From Nocardia elegans NBRC 108235 (lineage in GTDB: Bacteria > Actinomycetota > Actinomycetes > Mycobacteriales > Mycobacteriaceae): a DNA stretch of 64,000 bases. The notes under the pieces are model-generated. The model saw only the letters and a list, made by a program, of their open reading frames with translations, did no database searches and was not told the origin of the DNA. The stretch is taken from contig NZ_BDBF01000015.1 of assembly GCF_001612845.1 (NCBI RefSeq), positions 62,001 through 126,000 of the forward strand, written 5' to 3'. Numbering within the stretch: the first letter of the stretch is position 1; every line of letters starts with the position of its first letter. Positions 43,318 through 50,791 of the stretch are shown here, in pieces. The position numbers and the translations under genes were made by a program.

Positions 43318-44415
43318 TCATTCCCGGCCCAAATCGAGCAGGCGGCGCGCGATGATATTGCGCTGGATCTCGGCCGTCCCGCCGTAGATCGTGGCCGCTC
43401 GTGAATACAGATATTCGGTACGCCATTCCTCGTCGTCGAATTCGACTGCGCCCGGGAGCATGTCGCGCGCGGTGTCGAACAGCTGCTGTTCGGCGGTGGC
43501 CAGCAGCACCTTGTCGATCGATGTCTCCGGACCGAGCCGCTGTCCGTCCGCCAGCCGCCGCTGCGTGGCGTGCGAGCGGCACCGCACGGTGTGCAGCGCG
43601 AGAAAGGCAGCGCCCAGTGCGGCGTCGTCGCGCAGGTCCGTGTCCGCGATCAAGGCGTCCAATCGGGTGAACAGGTAGGCGATCCGGTGCCAGAAGCAGG
43701 TGGACCGCTCGTGCGGCAGCAGATCCATCGCCACCCGCCAGCCGTCCCCGGGCTTGCCCAGCATGCGATCGCCGGGCACGACGACGTCGTCGAAATACAC
43801 TTCGGCGAATTCGTCGACGCCGTGCATGGTCCGCAGTGGGCGCACGGTGATCCCGGGGGAGTCCATATCGACGAAGAACGCGGTGATGCCCTCGTGGCCC
43901 GGCGCGGTGCGGGTCAGCAGGACACAGCGGGCGGAGTACTGTGCCAAGCTGGTCCAGACCTTCTGTCCGCTGATGATCCACTTGTCGCCGTCGGCAACGG
44001 CTTTGGTGCTCAGGGACGCCAGATCGCTACCGGAACCCGGCTCGGAGAACCCCTGGCACCACTGTTCGCGCCCCGACAGCAGCGCCGGCACCATCGCGGC
44101 GGCCAGTTCCGGCCGGGCGTAGGAGATCATCGTGGGCGCCAGCACTTCCACCATCGAGTAGATGCCGGGTTCGGCCAGGCCGCGGGTGGCGACTTCCTCA
44201 CCGAGTACCGCTCGCAGCACCGCGGGCCCGCCGAGCCCGCCGACCTGTTCGGGCCAGCCGTGGCGCATCCAGCCGGCGTCGAAGAGGGCGCGCCGCACCC
44301 GGGCCAGCTGGGCCACCTGGCCGTCGAGACTGCGATCCGGGCCCGGTGTGAGGTCGTGGTCCGCCAGCCATCGCCGCAGACCGTCCCGAAACGTCGCGAT
44401 ATCCGTGGTACCCAT
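43318..44415 (-). CDS. Acyl-CoA dehydrogenase, long subunit of a probable heteromer
   Basis: A 365-aa ACAD with FSEPGSGSDLASL, SGQKVWTSLAQYSARC, FVDMDSPGITVRPL and C-terminal YGGTAEIQRNIIARRLLDLG. The ATG at 44415 is chosen for GAGGGA ten bases upstream; a GTG at 44436 would place that site within the gene. It follows the SnoaL-like gene by 54 bp in the leftward operon driven from about 48.2 kb. It would act on the oxygenated or ring-opened acyl-CoA, but the order of steps is not known. Confidence 0.91.
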   Translation of the reverse strand: MGTTDIATFRDGLRRWLADHDLTPGPDRSLDGQVAQLARVRRALFDAGWMRHGWPEQVGGLGGPAVLRAVLGEEVATRGLAEPGIYSMVEVLAPTMISYARPELAAAMVPALLSGREQWCQGFSEPGSGSDLASLSTKAVADGDKWIISGQKVWTSLAQYSARCVLLTRTAPGHEGITAFFVDMDSPGITVRPLRTMHGVDEFAEVYFDDVVVPGDRMLGKPGDGWRVAMDLLPHERSTCFWHRIAYLFTRLDALIADTDLRDDAALGAAFLALHTVRCRSHATQRRLADGQRLGPETSIDKVLLATAEQQLFDTARDMLPGAVEFDDEEWRTEYLYSRAATIYGGTAEIQRNIIARRLLDLGRE

Positions 44416-44469
44416 CTCTGCGATTCCCTCGATCACTGTGTGCGAACGTCACTTTCGGGCCGGGGCCGC

Positions 44470-44886
44470 TCACACGGCAGGGCGGTCGAATGCGTGCGGG
44501 ATACCGGAATCGTGGTCGCCGCTGCGCCGGATGAAGGTCATTCTGCGGGTCTTGATCCGCCAGCCGTCGTCGGTGCGGACATAGGTATCGCTGTAGTAAC
44601 CGATCCGCATGTCGTGGGTGGAGTGCTCGACGAAGCACAACGTCTGCGTGCCGGAGGCGTTGTCGCCGTCGAGTTCGAGCACCGGTGATCCGGTCAGGAA
44701 CAGGCCCTTGGGCGCGGCCGCGACGAGCTCGGGGAACACGTCGAGGTTATAGGTGTCGCCGAAGGCACTGTAGGTGCCGTCGGGGGCGAAAACGCTCAAC
44801 AGCCCCTCGATATCGCCCTTCGTGATGGTGACCGCGTAGCGCGCCAGCAGCTGCTGGATATCGAGCAGATCGTCATTTCTGGACAT
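44470..44886 (-). CDS. SnoaL-like / NTF2-fold protein
   Basis: A 138-aa nuclear-transport-factor-2-like domain protein: DDLLDIQQLLARYAVTITKGDIEGLLSVFAPDGTYS (quoted in part), then GYYSDTYVRTDDGWRIKTRRMTFIRR, the usual final strand motif. Such proteins act as isomerases, dehydratases, small oxygenase subunits or ligand carriers. Rieske oxygenase small subunits share the fold, but this protein lies two genes from the Rieske alpha subunit and does not closely resemble them. It overlaps the upstream amidohydrolase gene by 14 bases. A pathway isomerase or hydratase role is plausible. Confidence 0.87.
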   Translation of the reverse strand: MSRNDDLLDIQQLLARYAVTITKGDIEGLLSVFAPDGTYSAFGDTYNLDVFPELVAAAPKGLFLTGSPVLELDGDNASGTQTLCFVEHSTHDMRIGYYSDTYVRTDDGWRIKTRRMTFIRRSGDHDSGIPHAFDRPAV

Positions 44887-46084
44887 ACACTTTTCCGCCT
44901 TTCATCACGAATCGCACGTCCTGGGTCACGGTGATGTCGTCGACGGGATTGCCCGGCACACCGATGATGTCGGCCAGCAGGCCGGGCGCGATCCGGCCGC
45001 GGTCGTCGGCGTCGATGAGTTCGGCGGCGTTGATGGTGCCGGCGCGCAACACGTCGATCGGTGCCAGTCCGCGTTCGACCAGTGCCACGAGCTCGTCGGC
45101 GTTGCGGCCGTGCGGGATGGCGGGCGCGTCGGTGCCGACCGCGATGCGCACCCCGGCGTCGTAGGCGGCCTTGACCGAGAGGCGCGCCTTCGGGAACATC
45201 TCCGCGGCCTTGGCCTGCAGCGCCGGATCGGCCTTGGAGACGTCCATGGCGTCGGCCAGGCGGGTGGTCGGCACCAGCCAGGTGCGGGCGGCGACCATCT
45301 GCGCGATGGTTTCGTCGTCGATCAGGAAACCGTGTTCGATGCAGTCGATGCCGGCGGCGATGGCGTGCCGGACCGCCTCCGCACCGTGCGTGTGCGCGGC
45401 CACCTTGAGGCCACGCCGATGCGCCTCGTCGACGATCGCGCGCAGTTCCTCGTCCGAATAGTGTTGTGCGCCAGGGGGTCCGGTGAGCGACATGACGCCA
45501 CCGGAAACGCAGATCTTGATCAGCTGTGCGCCGTACTTGATCTGGTAGCGCACGGCCCTGCGCACCTCGTCCACGCCGTTGGCGATGCCCTCCTCGATGG
45601 TGAGGTGCAGGACGTCGGGCATGAAGGCGGAGAACATGGTCGGATCCAGATGGCCGCCGGTGGGGGTGATGGCGTGCCCGGCCGGCACGATCCGCGGACC
45701 GTCCACCCATCCCTTGTCGATCGCCCTGCCCAGCGCCACATCCAGCAGATAGCCACCGGTTTTGACGAACAGGCCCAGGTTGCGCACGGTGGTGAACCCC
45801 GCGCGAAGGGTGCGGCGGGCGTTACCCACCGCCCGCAGCACCCGGGTGGCCGGATCGTCGGTGACGCTGGAGGCCAGCCCGGATTCCCCGCGCCCGCCCA
45901 TGAGCAGGTTGACTTCCATATCCATCAGACCGGGCAGGAGCACCAGATCGCCGAGATCGACGACCTCGCCCTCGGGTGCGCCGCCCACGCCGACAATGCG
46001 GTCGTCTGCCACCCGGACCACGCCGGGGCGCATGATCTCACCGGAATCGATGTCGAGGACACCGGCGGCCTTCAGCGTCAGCAT
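44873..46084 (-). CDS. Amidohydrolase-superfamily protein lacking the first HxH
   Basis: A 403-aa TIM-barrel protein similar to the prolidase-like (Sgx9260-type) amidohydrolases. Present are the carboxylated-lysine candidate Lys190 (YGAQLIKICVSGG), metal histidines at 231 (AAHTHG) and 251 (IEHGF), and Asp319 (AVGTDAP). The strand-1 HxH that normally follows PGLxDxH is replaced: PGLMDMEVN, with Glu57 and Asn59. The site may bind one metal or use a different chemistry, hydrolysing an amide, lactone or ring. It lies four bases after the 113-aa partner gene in the Rieske operon. Confidence 0.88.
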   Translation of the reverse strand: MLTLKAAGVLDIDSGEIMRPGVVRVADDRIVGVGGAPEGEVVDLGDLVLLPGLMDMEVNLLMGGRGESGLASSVTDDPATRVLRAVGNARRTLRAGFTTVRNLGLFVKTGGYLLDVALGRAIDKGWVDGPRIVPAGHAITPTGGHLDPTMFSAFMPDVLHLTIEEGIANGVDEVRRAVRYQIKYGAQLIKICVSGGVMSLTGPPGAQHYSDEELRAIVDEAHRRGLKVAAHTHGAEAVRHAIAAGIDCIEHGFLIDDETIAQMVAARTWLVPTTRLADAMDVSKADPALQAKAAEMFPKARLSVKAAYDAGVRIAVGTDAPAIPHGRNADELVALVERGLAPIDVLRAGTINAAELIDADDRGRIAPGLLADIIGVPGNPVDDITVTQDVRFVMKGGKVYVQK

Positions 46085-46088
46085 CGGC

Positions 46089-46430
46089 CTACACCACCGT
46101 CTCGCGCACGAGATTCAGATAGGCCGCCCCCGAATCGGGCACCCGCGGCTGCTTCCACACCTCGACCGGGAACGACACCATGATCAGCGACTGCATCAGA
46201 TGCGTCAGATACCTCGCGTCGTCGGGCATCTCGTCGAGCGGAAACTGGTCCAGATAGTCGAGCGCCTCCTCGAGCCGGGGGAACGCGGCGTCGTAGAACG
46301 CTTGCATCTGCGCCATATCGGAGGCGAGCCGTTTGCGATAGCGTTCGGGCTCGGTGTCGATGATCCAGTCGGAGAACTTCTCCAGTTCGGCGAATTCCCC
46401 GGGCAGTTTCTTCGTCTCAGACGTTGGCAT
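46089..46430 (-). CDS. Conserved small protein of unknown function beside the Rieske oxygenase
   Basis: A 113-aa mostly helical, acidic protein: KKLPGEFAELEKFSDWI, YRKRLASDMAQMQAFYDAAFPRLEEALDYLDQFPLDE, then DDARYLTHLMQSLIMVSFPVEVWKQPRVPDSG (quoted in pieces to locate features). It has no metal-binding cluster and is not an NTF2-fold small subunit. The ATG at 46430 follows AGGAG and overlaps the Rieske gene by 14 bases, implying coupled, near-equal production. I do not recognise a named family. An accessory or regulatory subunit of the oxygenase is the simplest reading. Confidence 0.85.
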   Translation of the reverse strand: MPTSETKKLPGEFAELEKFSDWIIDTEPERYRKRLASDMAQMQAFYDAAFPRLEEALDYLDQFPLDEMPDDARYLTHLMQSLIMVSFPVEVWKQPRVPDSGAAYLNLVRETVV

Positions 46431-47682
46431 CGCGGTACTCCTGAACTTTGCGCTGCGCGACATGATGCAGATGCCGCAGCAGGACTTCCTGGTCGTTGAG
46501 CGGGAATTCCTTGACGACACTGGTTTCCAGCATCGTCTGGGTGGCCTCCAAGGTGTTGGCGTCCTGCAACGCGTATTCCTTGAACGTGACGCCGGTCAAT
46601 TCCTGGCGCAGCCGTTCGCGGGCGTTCTTGGGGGGTGTGAAATACAGGTTGGCCTCGAAGATGTGCGTGCGCACCGAGGTCGGCCACCAGTTGTAGGTGA
46701 GGAACCAGCCCGGCGCCCACACCAGGATCGCGAAATTGGGGAACACATCGAATTCGTCCACGCCCCAGGCGCGATGGCCGGACGGATTGATCCCGGGGGG
46801 CAGGGGATCCAGCCCCTCGATATCGGGCCGGTCCCAGGGTCCGAACAGGCCCGAGCGGAGCACCCGCTCGATCGGCTTGACCATGTTGAGGTCCTTCGGC
46901 GGGGCCATGCCGCCCCACGAGGACACCATGGAATGGGGGGTGTCGATCTGGTAGTGCAGCGCCTCGAAGCCGACGTCGGCCAATTTGTCGGCCTCGTCCT
47001 TCACCGCCTGCTTCATATGCAGGATCGGCGCGTGATAGAACTCGGCGAACGCGTCGATGAACAGTTTCCAGTTGCTGCCCACCTCGGCCTTGTAGCTGTA
47101 GACCTCGGTGAATTCGTGGAAGGGAAATCCCTCCAGCCCCTTCACCATCGGGCCGAGGTAATCCTGCAGCGGCGGGGCGTCGGGGTCGACATTGACGAAG
47201 ATGAACCCCTCCCACACCTCGCAGCGCACGTCGGCGAGGCCGTAGTCCGCCTTGTCCATGCCGAAGAATTCCTTCTCCTGCTGAACGAAGGTGCACGTGC
47301 CGTCGAGGTTGTAGCGCCAGGCGTGGTACTTGCAGGTGAACTGCCGGCAGGTGCCGGAGGTCTCCTCGTTCGGGAAGTCGTCCCAGACGAGTTTGTTGCC
47401 GCGGTGGCGGCAGATGTTGTGGAAGGCCCGGATCACGTCGTCGGTGCCGCGGACGATGATCAGCGAGGTGCCGATGCAGGCCAGTTCTTTGGTGAAGTAG
47501 CTGCCCTTGCGCGGCAGCAGCACATCGCGGCCGACGCACAGCCAGCTCTTGCGGAAGATGGCGTTGCGCTCGTCCTCGTAGAACTGCGGGTCGATCGAAT
47601 CGGTGTAGTCGACGGTGCCGGTCCCCAGTTCGGGATAGTTCTCGGTCCAGCTTCCGGCGGCTGGTTTGCTGAAGTGCGGCAA
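46417..47682 (-). CDS. Rieske non-heme iron oxygenase, alpha subunit
   Basis: A 421-aa ring-hydroxylating or Rieske-type oxygenase subunit. The Rieske ligands are Cys91 and His93 (CRHRG) and Cys117 and His120 (CKYH), with an unusually long 23-residue loop between them. The catalytic domain has NWKLFIDAFAEFYHAPILH, giving iron ligands His217 and His222. It would insert oxygen into an aromatic, alicyclic or steroid-like substrate using electrons from a reductase, for which the KshB-like protein at 19036 is the only candidate here. No NTF2-type beta subunit adjoins. It is the second gene of the leftward operon, four bases after the CMD-family gene. Confidence 0.92.
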   Translation of the reverse strand: MPHFSKPAAGSWTENYPELGTGTVDYTDSIDPQFYEDERNAIFRKSWLCVGRDVLLPRKGSYFTKELACIGTSLIIVRGTDDVIRAFHNICRHRGNKLVWDDFPNEETSGTCRQFTCKYHAWRYNLDGTCTFVQQEKEFFGMDKADYGLADVRCEVWEGFIFVNVDPDAPPLQDYLGPMVKGLEGFPFHEFTEVYSYKAEVGSNWKLFIDAFAEFYHAPILHMKQAVKDEADKLADVGFEALHYQIDTPHSMVSSWGGMAPPKDLNMVKPIERVLRSGLFGPWDRPDIEGLDPLPPGINPSGHRAWGVDEFDVFPNFAILVWAPGWFLTYNWWPTSVRTHIFEANLYFTPPKNARERLRQELTGVTFKEYALQDANTLEATQTMLETSVVKEFPLNDQEVLLRHLHHVAQRKVQEYRDANV

Positions 47683-47686
47683 GGGA

Positions 47687-48217
47687 TTACCTCTCGTGAT
47701 CGGGCAGGATGCCGAAGGTGTTGAAGGCCATCGCGACCATGGCGTAGCCGCCGACGGTGAAGACCAGATCCATCCGCTGGCGTTCGTCGAGGTAGTCGCT
47801 CAACGCGGCCCAGGTGGTGTCCGACAGCTGCGACTTCTCGTCGAGTTCGTCGACCGCCGCGAGCAACAGCCGATCGAACTCGCCGGTGAGCCGTCCGTCG
47901 CGGATCCCGTCGACATCGGCGTCGGACAGGCCGGTGGAATCGGCCATCGCGACATGGTGGGCCCATTCGTAGGCGCACTGACGGCGGTGCGCGATGCGCA
48001 GGATCGCGATCTCGCGCACGCGCGGCGGCAAGGTGGATCGGAACAGCAGGTAGACGCCGAAGCCGAGATACGCCTCGGCCAGGTCCGGATGTCTGGCCAG
48101 GGCCGACATCGCGGGACCGGCGCCGTCGGGATTGCGCCGAGCACGTGGCAGCAGAGCGGCCAGGGCACCGCGGGTCCGATCGTCCCATTGGTCGGCCGGC
48201 AGGGGCGGCAGGCGCAT
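47687..48217 (-). CDS. Carboxymuconolactone decarboxylase-family protein
   Basis: A 176-aa AhpD/CMD-fold helical protein: TLPPRVREIAILRIAHRRQCAYEWAHHVAMA carries the conserved helix (quoted to locate about residues 63-93). The redox CxxC of AhpD is absent; the motif here is CAYEWAHH. Such proteins are often found in ring-degradation operons and can be decarboxylases, isomerases or dehalogenase-like. A strong purine-rich ribosome site (GAGGAGGAGAGG) precedes the ATG. It is the first gene of the leftward operon and lies 19 bp from the palindromic operator at 48236. Its specific reaction is unknown. Confidence 0.87.
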   Translation of the reverse strand: MRLPPLPADQWDDRTRGALAALLPRARRNPDGAGPAMSALARHPDLAEAYLGFGVYLLFRSTLPPRVREIAILRIAHRRQCAYEWAHHVAMADSTGLSDADVDGIRDGRLTGEFDRLLLAAVDELDEKSQLSDTTWAALSDYLDERQRMDLVFTVGGYAMVAMAFNTFGILPDHER

Positions 48218-48235
48218 CCTCTCCTCCTCTCATTC

Positions 48236-48254
48236 AGGAGAATGACATTCTCCT
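48236..48254. promoter_or_regulatory. GAGAAT-type palindromic operator, best copy
   Basis: AGGAGAATGACATTCTCCT is perfect over 8-bp arms around GAC, the longest copy in the window. It sits 19 bp upstream of the CMD-family gene at the head of the leftward Rieske operon, where a bound protein would block transcription or translation initiation. Confidence 0.8.
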
Positions 48255-48463
48255 CAACGGACCAATAGATTTTCACGTGAGGGGCCGACTCGTCAACGTT
48301 CGGCACGAAGTGCGGGAAACTCCCTGCTCAGAAGTGGTCCGCGCGAGGTGGACGGAGCGTCGGACGGCCGCTGCTGCCGGCGGCGCCGCCTGTTCGGTAG
48401 AGCGGCGGGCAGCGAGCGGGAGCCGATCCCGGCGCAGAAGTAGAAGGTTGATTCTCCAAATAT

Positions 48464-48478
48464 GAGAAGATAGTTTTC
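48464..48478. promoter_or_regulatory. Degenerate GAGAAT-type operator upstream of the rightward operon
   Basis: GAGAAGATAGTTTTC keeps the GAGAA half and a diverged TTTTC half at the same 5-bp spacing. It lies 33 bp upstream of the rightward operon's first gene at 48512. Together with the perfect copy at 48236 it occupies the 294-bp gap between the two divergent operons; the AT-rich stretch around it probably holds the rightward promoter. Nothing else is seen in that gap. Confidence 0.5.
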
Positions 48479-48511
48479 TAGTCGCACAGTCCAGGAAAAG
48501 GAGTCGAGAGC

Positions 48512-48817
48512 ATGGCAGCCCTGCGTCCCGGTGAACAGCTCGCCAGCACCGTCTGCGGCACCAAGGTGGTGGTGGTGCGCGCGCCCGCCGATGCCAGTCC
48601 CGTATTGACCTGCGGCGGAAGCCCTCTGGTTCCGGCCGCGAGCGCGCCACCGGCCGCGCCCGCCGCGGGAGAACCGGTGACACTGATCGGCAAGCGCTAC
48701 GTCGACGCAGCCGATTCCGTCGAATTGCTGTGTACCAGTTCGGGTTCCGGTGAACTGCGCTGCGACGGAACTCCGATGACGATCAAGGCGGCCAAGGCGC
48801 TGCCGGCCTCGGACTGA
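48512..48817 (+). CDS. Small cysteine-containing protein of unknown function
   Basis: A 101-aa cytoplasmic protein with four cysteines (15, 34, 74, 84) spread over two similar halves: residues 1-40 (STVCGTKVVVVRAP to LTCGG) and 55-95 (TLIGKRYVDAADSVELLCTSSGSGELRCDGTPM, given as a range). A Pro/Ala-rich linker (about 41-54) separates them. No CxxC is present, so a classical zinc ribbon is unlikely, though a four-cysteine metal site is possible. I do not recognise a named family. It is the first gene of the seven-gene rightward operon behind the degenerate palindrome, 31 bp before an ACAD. A carrier, chaperone or accessory role in the pathway is inference. Confidence 0.78.
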   Translation: MAALRPGEQLASTVCGTKVVVVRAPADASPVLTCGGSPLVPAASAPPAAPAAGEPVTLIGKRYVDAADSVELLCTSSGSGELRCDGTPMTIKAAKALPASD

Positions 48818-48848
48818 GGGGTGGGGTGACCGGAGAGCAGGAGTGCGC

Positions 48849-50027
48849 ATGTCCGCCGGAATGACATTCGAACCGACCGAGGATCAGCAGCTGATCCGCT
48901 CGGCGGTAGCCGAACTGTGCCGAAAATTCGACGACCGCTACTGGATGCGCAAGGACCAGGACCACGAATTCCCCACGGAGTTCTACCAGGCGATCGCCGC
49001 CGGCGGCTGGCTCGGCATCACCATCCCCGAGGAGTACGGCGGCCACGGCCTGGGACTGACCGAGGCGACCATCCTCGCCGAGGAGGTCGCCCGCTCGGGC
49101 GGCGGAATGAACGCCGCCACCGCGATTCATCTCTCGATCTTCGGCATGCAGCCGGTGGTCCGCCACGGCTCCGAGGAGCTCAAGCGGCGGACGCTGCCTC
49201 GGGTGGCGGCCGGAGACCTGCACGTCTGCTTCGGGGTCACCGAGCCGGGGGCGGGCCTGGACACCAGCCGGATCACGACGTTCGCCCGCCGCGACGGCGA
49301 CCATTACATCGTCAACGGACGCAAGGTGTGGATCTCCAAGGCGCTGGAATCGGAGAAGATCCTGCTGCTGACCCGAACCACCGGCTACGACGAGGTGAGG
49401 CGCAAAACCGACGGGATGACCCTGTTCCTCACCGATATCGACCGCGCCCACATCGATATTCGCCCGATCGCCAAGATGGGTCGCAACGCCGTCTCCTCCA
49501 ACGAGGTGTTCATCGACGATCTGCGGATTCCGGTCGAGGACCGCGTAGGCGAGGAGGGCGAGGGTTTTCGGTATCTGCTCGACGGGCTGAATCCGGAGCG
49601 AATGCTCATCGCCGCCGAGGCGCTCGGCATCGGCCGCGTCGCGCTGGACCGGGCGGTCAAATACGCCGGCGAGCGCGTGGTCTTCGACCGGCCGATCGGC
49701 ATGAATCAGGGCATCCAGTTCCCGCTCGCCGATTCGCTGGCCCATCTGGATGCCGCGGAACTGGTGCTGCGCAAGGCGACCTGGCTCTACGACAACGGTA
49801 AACCCTGTGGCCGCGAGGCGAATACGGCCAAATATCTGTGTGCCGACGCCGGCTTCACCGCCGCCGATCGTGCCATGCAGACCCACGGCGGGATGGGATA
49901 TGCCGAGGAGTACCACGTGGCCCGCTACTTCCGCGAGGCGCGCGTCATGCGCATCGCCCCCGTCAGCCAGGAAATGATCTTGAACTACCTGGGTTCGCAC
50001 ACATTGGGATTGCCGAGGAGCTACTGA
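48849..50027 (+). CDS. Acyl-CoA dehydrogenase
   Basis: A 392-aa complete ACAD: IPEEYGGHGLGL, VTEPGAGLDTSRI, VNGRKVWISKAL and MQTHGGMGYAEEYHVARYFREAR. The C-terminal catalytic region reads RIAPVSQEMILNYLG rather than YEGTSE, so the general base is probably the glutamate of LNPERMLIA in the earlier helix, as in isovaleryl-CoA-type enzymes. The ATG at 48849 is chosen because AGGAG ends five bases before it. It shares one base with the following SDR (TGATG). It is the second gene of the rightward operon. Confidence 0.93.
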   Translation: MSAGMTFEPTEDQQLIRSAVAELCRKFDDRYWMRKDQDHEFPTEFYQAIAAGGWLGITIPEEYGGHGLGLTEATILAEEVARSGGGMNAATAIHLSIFGMQPVVRHGSEELKRRTLPRVAAGDLHVCFGVTEPGAGLDTSRITTFARRDGDHYIVNGRKVWISKALESEKILLLTRTTGYDEVRRKTDGMTLFLTDIDRAHIDIRPIAKMGRNAVSSNEVFIDDLRIPVEDRVGEEGEGFRYLLDGLNPERMLIAAEALGIGRVALDRAVKYAGERVVFDRPIGMNQGIQFPLADSLAHLDAAELVLRKATWLYDNGKPCGREANTAKYLCADAGFTAADRAMQTHGGMGYAEEYHVARYFREARVMRIAPVSQEMILNYLGSHTLGLPRSY

Positions 50028-50791
50028 TGCCGGCACGAGGACTTTTCGATCTGACCGGCCGCGCGGCCATGGTCACCGGCGCCGCGGGCGGCATCGGATC
50101 GGCGGTGGCGCAGGCGCTGGCCACCGCCGGCGCCGCGGTACTGGTCACCGATATCGACGCCGCCGCCGCGGCGGCGGTCGCCGACAAGATCGTCGGCGCC
50201 GGAGGGCGGGCGGCGAGTTGCGCGCTGGACGTATCCGACCGCGGCGCCGCCGATTCCGCGGCCGAGCAGGGCGCGGCGCTGGCCGGCGGCGCACTGCACA
50301 TCGTGGTCAACAACGCCGGTGTCACGGCGCCCGCGATGTTCGGCGCCACCACCGTGGATTCGATGCGCCGCCTCTACGACATCCACGCGCTGGGCACCTT
50401 CAACTGCGCGCAGGCGGCGCTGCCGTATCTGCCCACCGACGGCACCGGGCGCATCATCAATGTCACCTCCTCGGCCGGGTTGACCGGAACCCTGGGGCAG
50501 GTGAACTATTCGGCCGCCAAGGCCGCGATCGTGGGCATCACCAAATCGCTGGCCCGCGAGCTGGCCCGCAAGAACATCCTGGTGAACGCGCTGGCCCCGC
50601 TGGCGGCCACACCGATGACGACCACCATCCGCACCGACGAGAAATTCGCCGCGCAGATGCTGAACCGAATTCCGTTGCGGCGCTGGGCCGAACCGGACGA
50701 GGTGGCCGGAGCGTTCGTCTTCCTGGCCTCCGACGCCGCCTCCTTCGTCACCGGGCAGGTGCTGCCGGTGGACGGCGGCATGGTGATGTGA
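50027..50791 (+). CDS. Short-chain dehydrogenase/reductase
   Basis: A 254-aa classical SDR: GAAGGIGSAVAQAL (cofactor), NNAGVTAPAM, INVTSSAGLTG (catalytic Ser), YSAAK, and the typical end FVTGQVLPVDGGMVM. It probably oxidises a 3-hydroxyacyl-CoA or a ring hydroxyl in the pathway. GAGGAG precedes the ATG, which overlaps the ACAD stop by one base, and its own stop overlaps the CoA-transferase start in the same way. Confidence 0.93.
   Translation: MPARGLFDLTGRAAMVTGAAGGIGSAVAQALATAGAAVLVTDIDAAAAAAVADKIVGAGGRAASCALDVSDRGAADSAAEQGAALAGGALHIVVNNAGVTAPAMFGATTVDSMRRLYDIHALGTFNCAQAALPYLPTDGTGRIINVTSSAGLTGTLGQVNYSAAKAAIVGITKSLARELARKNILVNALAPLAATPMTTTIRTDEKFAAQMLNRIPLRRWAEPDEVAGAFVFLASDAASFVTGQVLPVDGGMVM

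Noticed and set aside
44470..44886. SnoaL-like protein as the small subunit of the Rieske oxygenase
   Set aside because: The fold is shared, but it is two genes away, and the sequence lacks features of ring-hydroxylating beta subunits; a separate enzyme is as likely.
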